Source: Spirogloea muscicola
Lineage: Eukaryota; Streptophyta; Zygnematophyceae; Spirogloeales; Spirogloeaceae
Length of the DNA stretch: 14,628 nucleotides
Assembly (NCBI GenBank): GCA_009602725.1
Contig: WELB01000090.1
Location: forward strand, 358,844 to 373,471
Reading direction: 5' to 3'
Below, in pieces: positions 1-9,640 of the stretch. How positions within the stretch are numbered: the first letter of the stretch is position 1; each line of letters opens with the position of its first letter. Below the pieces are notes generated by a model. That model did not search any database. It had not been told where the DNA came from and saw only the letters and a program-made list of their open reading frames with translations. A program made the translations under genes and the position numbers.

Positions 1-324
1 GGCGGCGGCGGCGGCGCCGCGCCCGCCGGGTCTTGCGGCGGGCGGCATGGGAACGGCACGACGGCGCAGACCGCCGGGATGACCGCGGAGCGCGGGCTTT
101 CGACGGAATCCAGCCTCTGCGACGGCGCGGCGACGAGGACCGGCGCCGCCCTGTGCGCAGCGCCCCGTGGCTGCACCCCCGCGGCCTGAGATCCGCCGAG
201 GCTCGTCGCCGATGGCCTCCGCGAGCCCGCTGGCTCTGGACCCGCCGCCGCGGGTGCCGCTGCAGGGGGCTCGCAGGGAGGCCGCCGGTGCAGCAGCTGA
301 TTGTGACGACCCCTCGCCAGCTAC
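1..324 (+). promoter_or_regulatory. GC-rich 5' flank and leader of the starch synthase gene
   Basis: This stretch is very GC-rich, opens with a GGC trinucleotide run and precedes the first plausible start codon of the starch synthase gene. I see no TATA box, so a GC-rich promoter plus 5' UTR is the simplest reading. A 38-codon upstream ORF starts at 212 (MASASPLALDPP...) and its TGA (326-328) overlaps the ATG at 325. The long GC-rich open frame across 33-545 shows no recognisable protein. The transcription start cannot be placed from sequence. Confidence 0.35.
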
Positions 325-1549
325 ATGATCACCAGGCTGCACGACATGGGCCTCGACGCGGCGCTGCGCGAGGCGCTCTCGACGGTGCGCCTGGCCCCAG
401 CAAGCGGCCTGAATACCTCGTCAGGGCCGTCCCGGGCTTGCGGCAGCGAACAGCGGGCAGCCTTCGTGACTGGCCGCTGGCAGGCGCAGCTGCGGCGGAA
501 TGGAGCTACGAAATCGCCGCGTGTGCCACAACGGGTCGTCGCTAGTGCGGCTTCCAACAAGCCGGCGTCGTGAGCTTCGACTCCACTCTACAGTCTCCGT
601 TGCATGCAGCGGGAGCTCGAGGATCTCAGCCCTTTGCTGCCTGTTGCTGAGGCGCCAGCAGCTTGCTGTCACTACTCCTGCCTTTCCACGCTGACAAGTG
701 CTAATTGTCGCGGTTTAGCCACAGAATGTCTTTGCCAGCAACTACACATCTCATCTGCCTCAGCTTGGCCCGAATGTAGGCTGGTCGTGCTCAAGACTAA
801 CAGGTGTCGAAATCATACTGTGAGGTGTTGCGATGGTCGAGCTTGCAGGAGGACAAGGAAGCCAGCGTCGCACAAGCCCTTCTTACAGGTCCGCAAGAAC
901 AAGGACGAGGCGGCGAGCAACCCTCAGGTAGCCCAAGTGGACGAAGAGAGGAATGGGAGCAGCTCTAGTAACAGCCAAGACACTGCAGCTGGAGACACTG
1001 GCAACCATGCTCCGAGTACTTCTTCCCCAAGCGTCCTTCCTCCTCCTCTTCCTAAGGTTCATCTCTATCTCAGTCTCCGACCCACTCTAAGTCTGCAGAC
1101 TAATAACCTGCACAGGATACTTTCAGATCATCGGTACAGCTAGGAGATTGATGGAGTTTCTTCACGTTCTTCAGTATGGTAGAAGTGGCGGCCTTGCACG
1201 GTTGCTTACAGTCGCTTGAGGCCAGCAAGAACACCAGCTCCTCAGCAGCTTTGAGCGTCATGCATATTGAAGTATATGGTGGCTCAGACATGAGATTCAA
1301 TTGCATGCTAGAGAGCAGAGGTTTACAATCCACATCATTGTGCATTTGAGTGAGGAGTCTCCAGAAATAGTAGGTCTTGAGTACAGTACGGCAAGCAGCT
1401 CGCATATGACAGTGGCAACAAAAGTACAGGTGCCCTTATCTTACAGACTGTCCATCGACATGTGCAGAGGTCGCTACCCCAACAGAAATCAAAAATAGCA
1501 GGAATAACTGTCGATGACCTCATGTCCATGATAAAGGATGCAGAGAAAA
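325..1549 (+). other. SS4: SS4 exons 1-3: predicted transit peptide and acidic linker
   Basis: The exons are 325-569, 849-1056 and 1468-1549. Exon 1 encodes a leader rich in Ala, Ser and Arg with the stretch RVPQRVVASAAS near residues 68-79, which resembles a chloroplast transit peptide and its cleavage region. Exon 2 encodes a hydrophilic linker (EERNGSSSSNSQD, then PPPLPK). Exon 3 ends in ITVDDLMSMIKDAEK, which matches the conserved entry to the SS4 coiled coil. Intron 1 is phase 2 (gtgagc...gcttgcag) and intron 2 is phase 0. The exon 2 donor at 1057 (gttcat) is weak. An alternative donor at 928 (gtagcc) and an alternative exon 3 acceptor at 1486 also keep the frame, so the linker could be shorter. 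Starting at ATG 346 would remove seven residues. Confidence 0.6.
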
Positions 1550-4500
1550 GTAAGATTCTTTTATTGACTCCAATGTGCAGGCTGCTTCAGCTATTTGTCT
1601 GTTGCAGTACACTGGAAAAGTGTCCCAGTGTAGTATCTCCATCAATTGGTTTCAATGCATTAAGATGTGGACTATGCAAGTTTTGACAAGCGACTGCAAA
1701 TTGGTGACAGACATTCTGCTCCTGAATCGCGTCAGGACAAGAGCACTTGAGGAGCTGGACCAGGCAAAGGCATCAAAGGAGAAGCTAGAGGCGCATGTAA
1801 AGGCCCTACAAAAAAGATTGCTGGAAGTAGAGGAGAGGCTGGACCTTGCAACACAAAGTAAGGCCAGAGGAGACCTAATAGAGGAGGAAGTTGCAAAGCT
1901 GCAGAAGAGGTTGAGGAGCCTTGATGTTGAGGGTCAGGCAGCTGCCCAAGCAAGACGTGAGGCTGAAGAGCAGCAGGTGTTCTACCAACAACCTCAGAAA
2001 CTGCAGTTCCAGTTGCATTTTGCATTTAGCTTGTGAAGCTGCTACTGACAGGGCTCTGTGGTAGGAGTGGTGCCAACCAACTCAAGTAGCTAGACTAAAA
2101 TCTGGCGTCATACACGCTTTTGTCTGGACATGCAGCAGTCAGAACATGTCTATGTCCTTCAACGAGGGTGGTCGGACTTTTACTGAAATCTTATCCACTC
2201 GCTTATCCTGCTCGTCGCACTCTCTCTAGAAACAATTGCAGCAGCAGCTGACTGAGGCCAGTCAGAGAGCAGCACGCTCCGCTGAACTTGAAGAAGAGAA
2301 CAGGTCGCTGATACAGGAAGTGAATATTCTTCGCGGCAATGTGGTAGAGCTTGGTAACCTGCACGAAAAGCTAGAGAAGCTTGATAACCTAAGGATCCAG
2401 AATGAAGCTCTGCAGTCCCAGGTTATCCATTGCACCTTCCTACAATAAAGTCTTGAAATTGATCCCTGTATCTTGCATGCTCCTACTGACGAGCCAAGCT
2501 GCAGTTGCGCTAAGCATATCGTTCTATCGTCTTGAAGTACAGTGTTGTGATCTTTTACAGGTGAAGCACTTGCAAATGGAAGCCTCCTCACTTCAAGAAG
2601 CCAGGCATGGTTACCACATGCTGGAATCTGAATCTCAACGGGTTCGCCAAGAACTGGCTGACCTCAAGGACCTCCTGTCCTCGATTGGAGCTTACGAGCA
2701 GGAAGTGTCTTGGCAGGTATAGCAACTCTGACCATTACAGATGGTGGGCGGCCTGCACAATGGAGATGCTGATGAGCTTAGCTTTGCGCCTGAGCTCACT
2801 GCTAGACCGTCCTGCATTTTGATGTGTAAGAGTACTATCTGGCTACTTGCTTGCATGGTCTTGTGTCGTCCAGCAGCTAGACCAACTCAGAATGTCACCC
2901 CACTGCAGGCTCGTCTTGAAGATCTGCAGGGAAAGGTTGCAGAGTCAGAGGAGCTTAAGTTGCAGATTGAGAGGTTGAAGGGGCAGTTTGAGGCTGAAAA
3001 GGAAGCTCTCAATGGTGAGACTAGCAGCCTAAAATCCCAACAACTAAGTCCACAAGAGGGCACCGCTGACCAGGAGCAGCTACTTCAGAGCCTCCAGTCA
3101 CAACTAGCCATTCTAAGAGGCGATGCCTCACAGCTCGAGGAGTCAAGAGCTCGCGAGTCTGCACTTCAGGCTCAGGTCTTGGAGCTCAACGACTCCATTG
3201 CCAAGCTTACGTCACAAGCAGAGACGAAAAAGCTGAGGATTCTTGACGAATCTTTAGTACGCGAGAGAGGAATAGTAGAGGATCTAACAGCAAGAGCAAA
3301 GATGGAGAAGCAGGAGAGGTTGGCTCAGGAGCAGGCAGCACATAGGCGAGAGAGGGAGCTGGTTGGTGATCTGCAACTGCTCCAGTCTAGTATAGGCGCT
3401 CATGAGGTTGAGCGCGAGCTGTTTGCTACAACTCGCGAAGAGAAGGAGAAGCTACAGCAGCAGGTGGAGATATTGCGAGAGCAGCTTCTTCGGTCTGATG
3501 ACCAGATTCGGAGACAGGTGGAGTTGTACCATTCAGAGGTGGAGCTGTTACAGGCCAGTGTGGCCAGCCTGACTGTGGATGTTGAGGAGCGTGAGTCATT
3601 TGCAGAGAGTGGCCATGCCAACGAAGAGTACCCACAGCCAGTTGATCGTAAGAGTTGGGAGTTTTGGACTCACTTGTTGCTCAGGATCGACTCCCTCGTC
3701 ATGAGCAACCTCCTCAGTCATGAGCAGGGCACAGAACTCCGCCTCATGACATGGTCAAAGAGTTGGAAAATCCAGGATGCTTACAGGAAAGTGAAGGAGG
3801 AAGTGGACTCTGAGGTGGCTGCAACTCTGCAGGGGCTTGTCAAGCCCAGATCCAGGTGCTCTTCTTTAGCAATTTGCCATTTTGATTGCTAGGCCACTCA
3901 TAGGTCCACAATACGGTACTTCAGATGAGTATATCGTGCTGCATAACAGTGATCTGCATATATGCTGTCATCAAGTTCTCTGTGCGCTTGAAGGAATCTA
4001 GACAGCTCGGAAGCCCCAATCTTAGTTGCATGTGTCCGGCTAAGGTCATAATTAGCAACAGGTAGTAGGTCAGCAAGTTGTCCTCAGGTATACAGCTTTC
4101 ACACCGCTACCAGTGATATGTCACGTAGTACGACAAGTACATTAAGCAAATCATGTCTATAACTGTCTTGCAGCCCGGGCATGCACATCATTCACATTGC
4201 TGCTGAGATGGCATCTGTTGCAAAGGTACGTGCACAAGCGGATAAGTATGCCTATTGGATTCCATCAGAGAGAGGTCACCCCATGAGGATATCATGCTTC
4301 ACTGGTATGACTAAATGCTGGCTATGTAGTCTAGTACCTGAAATGGCAAATTGTTACAGAAGTGTCGCCGCGGGCATGTCAATAGCCTGATGCCAGCTTT
4401 GCCTGTGTGCCAGGTAGGCGGCCTTGGTGACGTCGTCACTGGTCTTGGAAAGGCTTTACAGAAGAATGGCCACCTTGTGGAAGTAATCTTGCCCAAGTAT

Positions 4501-7500
4501 GACTGCATGGACTATTCCCGCGTCCAGAACCTCAAGGCAAGATGTCTGCCATTGCTGTGCTGTTTGAAAGGATTGCTAATTATGACCTTTGTAGCCCAGT
4601 AAGTGGACTCTGTGACATTCTTGATATGTTCTGGTTCTGCCCTTGAAGTCTTCCACGAAGCTTGTGAATAAGGGGAGATGTTGAAGAAGAAAACGCAATG
4701 ACTTAATTTGGTCTTGTGGTTGGCTCAACATGTCAAATCTCCTCAGGCTATGGACTATGATCTGATGTCATACTTTGATGGAGCTTGGCACCACAACAAG
4801 GTCTGGCAGGGCAGTGTTGAAGGTACAATTATGCATTTTTTGTTGCTGCAGTGCACTCTTGCTTCTGTGAGCTAACAGCAATCGATTATTAAACACATTA
4901 GGCTGAAGTCCTAATAGGTTGTTGGTGGAGGTTCTTGTCATCATTGCCAGCCTGTTTCTTGGCAGGCTTGCCTGTGTACTTCATTGAGCCACTGCATCCT
5001 GGGAGATACTTCTGGCGCAAGGCTTTCTATGGGGAGAGCGACGACTTCCAGCGCTTCACATACTTCTGCAGAGCTGCCCTTGAGCTTGTCCTGAAAGCTG
5101 GCAAGAGGCCCGACATTATCCATTGCCACGATTGGCAAACTGCAGCAGTGGTGTGCAAGTTGTCTCCTGCCGTCCCAATTCATGTCTGCATGAGAAAGCA
5201 GAAGGCCATGTGCTGTCATGGGCATGGCATCAAGTAGCCCGCATGCTTTTGTGGTTAGATTGCCTCTGAATCACTTACAACAGATAAAGCTGCAGAACGC
5301 ACTTCTCTTTGAGAGACGCTCGTTGTTCGTCATAGGAGCCTGATCAATTCTTCCCCGTGATCCTTCAGTCCCAGCGGACGCAAACATATGCAGATGAGTG
5401 ACAATGCGGCACCTTTTGCAGGCTCCTCTTTACTGGGACATATACGTGCCCCAGGGCCTAGACTCTGCTCAGGTGGCTTTCACGTGCCACAACTTTGAGT
5501 ATCAGGGGACAGCTTCTCCAGAAGCTCTGGGATCATGTGGACTAGATGTTTACAGGCATTTCCGGATGGACCGCTTGCAGGACAACTTCATGCTGAATTC
5601 CATCAATCTCCTCAAGGTAGAAGTCTACAGTAGACAGGCCGGGACCATGTCTCATTGCCCAGAGCTTCAAGTGCGCATGTTCGATGCATGTTGATCTGAA
5701 TGTCAAGCAGCTATGTTATAAATGGCTCTGCAAGATAGACTCGACGGGCCTTAGGAGATAGAAACCCCCAGATTGGGCACGTCTCATTCTCATACCCACA
5801 GTTGCCATCTCAAGTACAGCTTGAATGCCATGACAGTGTACATGCACATCACTGTACTTTGCATCCCAGTAATAGCCAGCATGATAGCTCCAACGTATCC
5901 TGCCTTTGTCTCTGGCATAGGGAGGACTCATTTTCTCAAATCTTGTCACTACTGTGTCGCCGACATATGCTGTTGAAGTTCGGGGTCCAGAGGTAAGTAG
6001 CCATTCTTTTGACAATGCCGGGTTGTCATGACACAGAAGAAATGGGCTCACCTGTTCTTGTACAGCATTGCAGTACATGATTCTTGCTTCAGCAGTGTCC
6101 TGTCAACATGGATTCCTGTGCATACAGTATTTGTCCTTTACCATTTTCAGCTTTAGAAGACCGCCAAATCTTGAAACACATGATGACCAACTATTAAGCA
6201 TGCCTGTTTTTCTTGAACCTGGGCGCCTACAGGGAGGACGTGGCTTGCACGTCACACTGAATCAAATTCAAGAGAAATTTTATGGTGTGCTCAACGGTGT
6301 TGATTATGAAGTGTGGGATCCATCCAGTGATCCTCACCTCCAATTCAACTTCGATTCTGAAGACCTGCGTGGCAAGGTGGCCAACAAGATTGCTCTCAGG
6401 AGCCTGTTGGGCCTCGCTTCCACTGGACCAGACGGTCGCCGCCCTCTAGTGAGTTCTTGCTTTGATTCTTTAATTTGAATCTTGTGAATGTGCATCTCAT
6501 ACTTGTCTGCAGGTAAATGGCTCCTGCTTTGCTTTCATGTCATCGCAGTCTCCATGAGTTGACCCATCTGTACTCCAAAGTGCATTTCCAGGTGGGCTGT
6601 GTTACACGTCTTGTTCCACAAAAAGGTGTTGAACTGATCCGGCATTCCATATTTCGGACCTTGCAAAACGGTGGTCAGTTTGTGTTACTTGGCAGTAGTC
6701 CTGTCCTCAGCATCCAGGCATGTTCTCAGAACCTTGATCAGCATTTACTGACTTCTTGGTGCTATTCCTACTGCAGATTTCAAGTCACATTCAGGTTGAT
6801 TGTCAGATACTCCTGCAAGTCCTCGTTACTTAAGGAGCAGAGAGGCTGACATGGACATTGCCATTGTTTGCAGAGGGATTTTGAGGCCATAGCCAAGCAG
6901 TTTGAAAGTCACCCCCAGATCCGTTTGATTCTGAAGTACGACGAATCGCTCTCCCATATGATCTATGCAGCTTGTGACATACTTGTGATCCCTTCTATAT
7001 TTGAACCTTGTGGGCTTACCCAGGTCAATTCCAAGACCTTATCAAACAGCCTCTCCTCTGCACCCGCATTCATAGGCCTCAGTGCTCTATTGTTGATGCC
7101 ATTGTTGCAAATTACTGCAGAAGTAGAGATTGCTTTCTGGTGTTATGTGCCTTCTGAAGCTACTGACCTTTACCTTTGACAATTACCACTGAAGTGGACT
7201 AAGCAAATTTCTCCGTGCTTGCAGCTCATTGCTATGCGTTATGGTGCAATACCCGTTGTTCGAAAGACAGGTGGCCTGGCTGACAGGTGAGGGAATTTTC
7301 AAGTGATTTTGAAGCATTGGCAAGTCTCGCACGCAGAAATTAGTAGAGGCAAGCTAATGATGCAGTCGCAGAATGTGTCATGCTTGACATACAATCAACA
7401 GACGCTGAGTAGCTACGGTCTGTGGTTGACACATCTGGCCTCTGTCTAGTGTATTTGAAATACAAATACTTACATCTCGCCTTTGCCCGACTGTGCCTCT

Positions 7501-7945
7501 TAGTGTTTTCGATGTCGATGACCCGACTATCCCAGAAGAGCAGCAAAATGGCTTCACCTTCACTGCCTTGGATGAAGCGGTGAGCAGAGCTCTTGAAGCT
7601 CAGATAGTATATGAATCTCTGAAATTCATGTCCTCATCTTTATTGTCGACGAAAGTGCGACCTTACTATCATGGTTTGCGACTATTGACATGAGAGTGCT
7701 CTACAATTCGGCATTTTTTTATCATGACGTGGTGCGAGGTGGGAAAATACAAATATATTACATTGTTGGATGGTTCCCAGGGTTTGAATTTTGCACTGGA
7801 CAGGGCCATCACCTACTTCACAGACAACCGGGAATGGTGGGAGGAGCTTGTCAGCAACACAATGAGGCTGGACTACAGCTGGGACGAGTCCTGTCGGCAG
7901 TACATTGCTTTGTACGCCAAGCTACGGGTGTTGAGCAAGACATGA
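325..7945 (+). CDS. SS4: Starch synthase class IV (19 exons, plastid GT5 glucosyltransferase)
   Basis: This gene encodes soluble starch synthase IV, which transfers glucose from ADP-glucose to the non-reducing ends of alpha-1,4-glucans. In plants SS4 also starts granules and sets granule number and shape in the chloroplast. Nineteen exons join in consistent phase to 3594 nt, giving 1197 residues; exon borders are in the four part-entries that follow. Motifs in order are KVGGL (716-720), HCHDWQT (835-841), CHNFEYQG (866-873), NGVD (954-957), RLVPQKG (1011-1017), EPCGLTQ (1091-1097) and KTGGL (1111-1115). The long coiled coil before the catalytic domain, with no visible starch-binding repeats, favours class IV over class III. 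The protein exceeds land-plant SS4 (about 1000-1050 residues), and the extra length is N-terminal. The start is uncertain: ATG 325 has weak context, while in-frame ATG 346 has G at -3 and G at +4. Family identity is very secure; exons 1-3 are less so. Confidence 0.93.
1711..3855 (+). other. SS4: SS4 exons 4-7: long coiled coil and SS4-specific linker
   Basis: The exons are 1711-1976, 2230-2421, 2561-2716 and 2909-3855. They encode residues 179-699, dominated by Leu/Glu/Lys/Gln heptad-like sequence (for example LEAHVKALQKRLLEVEERL and LKLQIERLKGQFEAEKEAL). It opens with the conserved SS4 segment NILLLNRVRTRALEELDQA, whose first codon is split across intron 3. Residues 633-690 (WEFWTHLLLRIDSLV, then VKEEVDSEVAATLQGLV) match the conserved stretch just before the catalytic domain of SS4. 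In plants the SS4 coiled coils act in dimerisation and in anchoring at thylakoid-associated sites through partner proteins; a similar role here is inference. Exon 7 is unusually large (947 bp) for this gene. Introns 4-6 are phase 0 and intron 7 is phase 2. Confidence 0.88.
4174..5992 (+). other. SS4: SS4 exons 8-13: GT5 N-terminal catalytic half
   Basis: The exons are 4174-4225, 4414-4536, 4747-4822, 4966-5150, 5422-5616 and 5921-5992. They encode the GT5 half that binds ADP-glucose and glucan, beginning SPGMHIIHIAAEMASVAK at residue 699. Intron 8 falls between Lys716 and Val717, splitting the KVGGL ADP-glucose motif. HCHDWQT sits at the end of exon 11 and CHNFEYQG in exon 12. Exon 13 (GGLIFSNLVTTVSPTYA) is read in a frame different from the long ORF there, and its acceptor is the 'ag' of a TAG at 5918-5920. 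Intron 9 (4537-4746) begins with GC. All junctions keep frame, and the protein aligns with plant SS4 without visible gaps in this part. Confidence 0.92.
4537..4746 (+). other. GC-AG intron (SS4 intron 9)
   Basis: The donor reads AAG|GCAAGA and the acceptor CCTCAG|GCT. Removing the segment joins VQNLK to AMDYDLMSYFDG in phase 0, as the protein family requires. No GT donor nearby gives an acceptable join. Confidence 0.85.
6233..7945 (+). other. SS4: SS4 exons 14-19: GT1-type C-terminal catalytic half
   Basis: The exons are 6233-6448, 6592-6717, 6874-7023, 7225-7286, 7504-7579 and 7781-7945. They encode the C-terminal Rossmann half. It includes GVLNGVDYEVWDP, the RLVPQKG lysine loop, SSPV, the acidic EPCGLTQ motif at the end of exon 16, and RKTGGLADSVFDVDD, which spans exons 17-18. 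The last exon reads GLNFALDRAITYF and ends RVLSKT with TGA at 7943-7945. Intron 15 (6718-6873) has a GC donor; the rest are GT-AG. The length and motif spacing are those of a complete catalytic domain, so the enzyme is predicted to be active. Confidence 0.92.
6718..6873 (+). other. GC-AG intron (SS4 intron 15)
   Basis: The donor reads CAG|GCATGT and the acceptor TTTGCAG|AGG. The join gives SSPVLSIQ-RDFEAIAKQF in phase 0. Using the GT three bases further on would create an in-frame TAG at the junction, so the GC donor is preferred. Confidence 0.8.
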
Positions 7946-8345
7946 AGGAACAGCAAGGGCTCCTTTGGATGCCTTGGACAGAGGAGGCGGAGCACAACTT
8001 CTGAGGAGAGGACTAAATACCTATTAGGCTGCCCCATTAGGGCCTTGCTGATGATGCTGATGATGCTGATGCTACTCAACAGGTGCTCAGTGACAGGCCC
8101 TACGGCTGATTGTAGGTTGTGTGCATACTGTGCAACCTGCAGCCTGATAGCATGTAGAGCGCTTCGGGACCAAGGATTGCTGGTGTATGGAGAGAAGGAC
8201 CTGAAGGTGCTTGCAAGCAGCGAAGCTCTGCTTGACAAGAACCTAGTCAATGCTCAGAACATTAGTCTAGCTCATGTGATGCTACGTAATTCATTACTGC
8301 TAGGCTTGCAGTAATAATGTCTAGTGTCATTGCAATTAAGAGAGG
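7946..8345 (+). other. Non-coding 3' region of SS4
   Basis: No convincing coding sequence is visible after the SS4 stop. Open frames here (for example 8045-8314) have no recognisable motif and a composition unlike the neighbouring exons. The region probably holds the SS4 3' UTR and polyadenylation site. I find no TGTAA downstream of the stop in this stretch, so the end of the transcript cannot be placed. Confidence 0.5.
8047..8073 (+). repeat. Short 9-bp tandem repeat
   Basis: GCTGATGAT occurs twice and is followed by GCTGATGCT, giving three 9-bp units about 100 bp after the SS4 stop codon. It is a simple repeat in the presumed 3' UTR. Confidence 0.85.
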
Positions 8346-8853
8346 TGTTAGAGTTACGCTGGCAATCAATCGTCCCCAGTATGAAGGCCTCGCCCTCTCA
8401 TTTTGAGGACAGACTCATCAACAGCCAAGCTGACTTTGGCTTGAGCAGCTTGCAATTGGTAGTCATGTAGAGCACCACCACTCCCCCACAGCACAGTGCT
8501 GTTGGCATGGCTGGGGCCTATACCGGCATCGAAACGCCTTCGCTTGCTCTTACATGGCCTGCTGCTTATGACTATCGAGGGCCTGCTCAATTGGCCCTCG
8601 TTCTAGCCATCCTTCCGGCTCCACAGCTCGCCCAAAAGTCCTATCGCCCTTTGCTCAACAACGGCCCTAACTCATGCCTTCCTACCCCGTGCACGGCCTT
8701 TCCGTTTCTCCTTTGATGGTTTGCCAGCCTGATTCTGCGGCTGACCTGCCACCAGCTCATCGTCATTCCTCCTCAGTGCCAGCTCCATCGACTTCTGTCC
8801 TGACACGTCCAGGTTTCAGCATAAGCTGGCAGGTCCACAATTAGTATCAGAGC
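8346..8853 (+). mobile_element. Possible LTR end plus primer-binding site (Copia-like remnant)
   Basis: The sequence TAGTATCAGAGC (8842-8853) differs by one base from TGGTATCAGAGC, the primer-binding site complementary to initiator methionine tRNA that many plant Copia elements use. It directly follows a segment that starts TGTTAGAG (8346) and ends CCACA (8839), with the TG...CA ends expected of an LTR of about 494 bp. A perfect 8-bp hairpin lies inside (8576-8600). Against this, no gag-pol or second LTR is visible, and only a short ORF start at 8912 follows. This could be coincidence. Confidence 0.25.
8576..8600. repeat. 8-bp perfect hairpin
   Basis: CGAGGGCC (8576-8583) and GGCCCTCG (8593-8600) are perfect reverse complements around a 9-base loop. 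Its role is unknown; it lies within the LTR candidate. Confidence 0.7.
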
Positions 8854-8984
8854 AGCTCGTGTACCTGGGGGCTTTTAGCACAGTAACACGGACCCTGCTC
8901 TGGACCAGGAAATGGGGGTTCAGGAAGTTAGAGAGAAGGAAAATGTATTGACCACAAATGCTGAAGCACTTGAGCGAGGAGGTG

Positions 8985-9349
8985 AAAAGGGGGGTGGAGA
9001 CAAAGAGAGAGGGTGGGGAGAGGANGCCAGGAGCGCGTCGCGGGCAGCGCGGAGAGCAGCCTGGAAAGGCAACGAGCCGCTCTCCACTTCAGCTACCACC
9101 CGCTCCATGGTGCGGATGCCGTGCGCTTGGAACCGCCGGCTGATGGGTGCGGCGACCTGGGCCCAGCTGCCCAGGTAGGCGGCCTCGCAAACGCGGGCGA
9201 CTGGGCGGCAGCCCAGACCGTCACGACTGACAGGCAGGCTGGCCTGGAGCATCGCGGCTGGTGTGGTGAGGAAGCCGGGGTGTTGCAGGAGAGAGGCCGC
9301 GCTCGCCAGAACGCCGGAGTCAAAAGCCGCGTACGCCGCCTTCACCGCC
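8985..9349 (-). pseudogene. Non-LTR retrotransposon fragment, region after the reverse transcriptase
   Basis: Read on the - strand the frame gives FPAVKAAYAAFDSGVLASA, then LQASLPVSRDGLGCRPVAR, AAYLGSWAQVA and ESGSLPFQAALRAARDALL. The pattern 'LP...GLG.R...AAYLGSWA...PFQ.AL' is typical of the segment just after the polymerase domain in non-LTR retrotransposon proteins of algae. No polymerase motif (such as the YADD box) and no initiating exon are present. The - strand upstream edge abuts the repeat arm at 9350, so the piece is truncated there. An ambiguous base at 9025 falls inside. I treat it as a dead fragment; the family name is inference from remembered patterns. Confidence 0.6.
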
Positions 9350-9501
9350 GGGAAAATGCGTGTATATGAAGAGATGGGAGGCCATGTGTGGCCAAGTACA
9401 AAGGCAAGCACATTGGACAAATGTACGTCACCTGCTGCTAAGCTGACCCGCTCAGTAACCACGAGTCAGCACATAGAGGTCGCTAGCTGACGCTCGAATA
9501 C
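9350..9501 (-). repeat. Retroelement 3' end, left arm of a long inverted repeat
   Basis: On the - strand this encodes the tail SDLYVLTRGY followed by a TGA (9452-9454) and about 100 bp of 3' flank ending in ...CACGCATTTTCCC. It matches 10157-10305 on the opposite strand. A core of 58 bp (9428-9485 versus 10172-10229) is identical, and the rest differs at only a few sites. The same tail motif recurs at 10501, 10832, 11840 and 12183. Confidence 0.9.
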
Positions 9502-9506
9502 CGGAA

Positions 9507-9549
9507 GGGAGGGAGGGAGGGAGGGAGGGAGGGAGGTAGGGAGGGATGG
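9507..9549 (+). repeat. (GGGA)n purine tract
   Basis: This tract consists of consecutive GGGA units with one interruption (GGTAGGGA) and lies directly beside the left repeat arm. The + strand carries many closely spaced G3 runs and could form a G-quadruplex. Confidence 0.9.
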
Positions 9550-9558
9550 AGAGAGAGA

Positions 9559-9585
9559 CAGCAGCAGCAGCAGCAGCAGCAGCAG
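9559..9585 (+). repeat. (CAG)9 microsatellite
   Basis: Nine uninterrupted CAG units. They lie downstream of the small - strand ORF, and the poly-Cys frame across them is probably not translated. Confidence 0.95.
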
Positions 9586-9640
9586 CCAGGGGGACGAAGG
9601 CGGCGCCGAGATAGATAGAGCCCCTTCAAGTGCTCGCTGG

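Noticed and set aside
33-545. 170-residue + strand ORF in the GC-rich start
   Set aside because: It is Arg-rich with no recognisable motif, as expected from an out-of-frame reading of GC-rich DNA. The frame at 325-569 gives a transit-like leader and joins SS4 exon 2 in phase.
1100-1405. 101-residue - strand ORF in SS4 intron 2
   Set aside because: It has no known motif and lies inside the intron between two phase-matched SS4 exons, so it is probably chance.
5716-6078. 120-residue - strand ORF over SS4 exon 13
   Set aside because: It overlaps intron 12 and the conserved exon 13 on the opposite strand and shows no protein features of its own.
325-7945. Starch synthase III or bacterial glycogen synthase as the identity
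   Set aside because: No starch-binding (CBM53) repeats are seen, a long coiled coil is present, and the linker before the GT5 domain matches SS4. The intron-rich structure rules out a recent bacterial gene.
8045-8314. 89-residue + strand ORF after SS4
   Set aside because: It begins in a 9-bp simple repeat, crosses presumed 3' UTR and has no motif or supporting splice sites.
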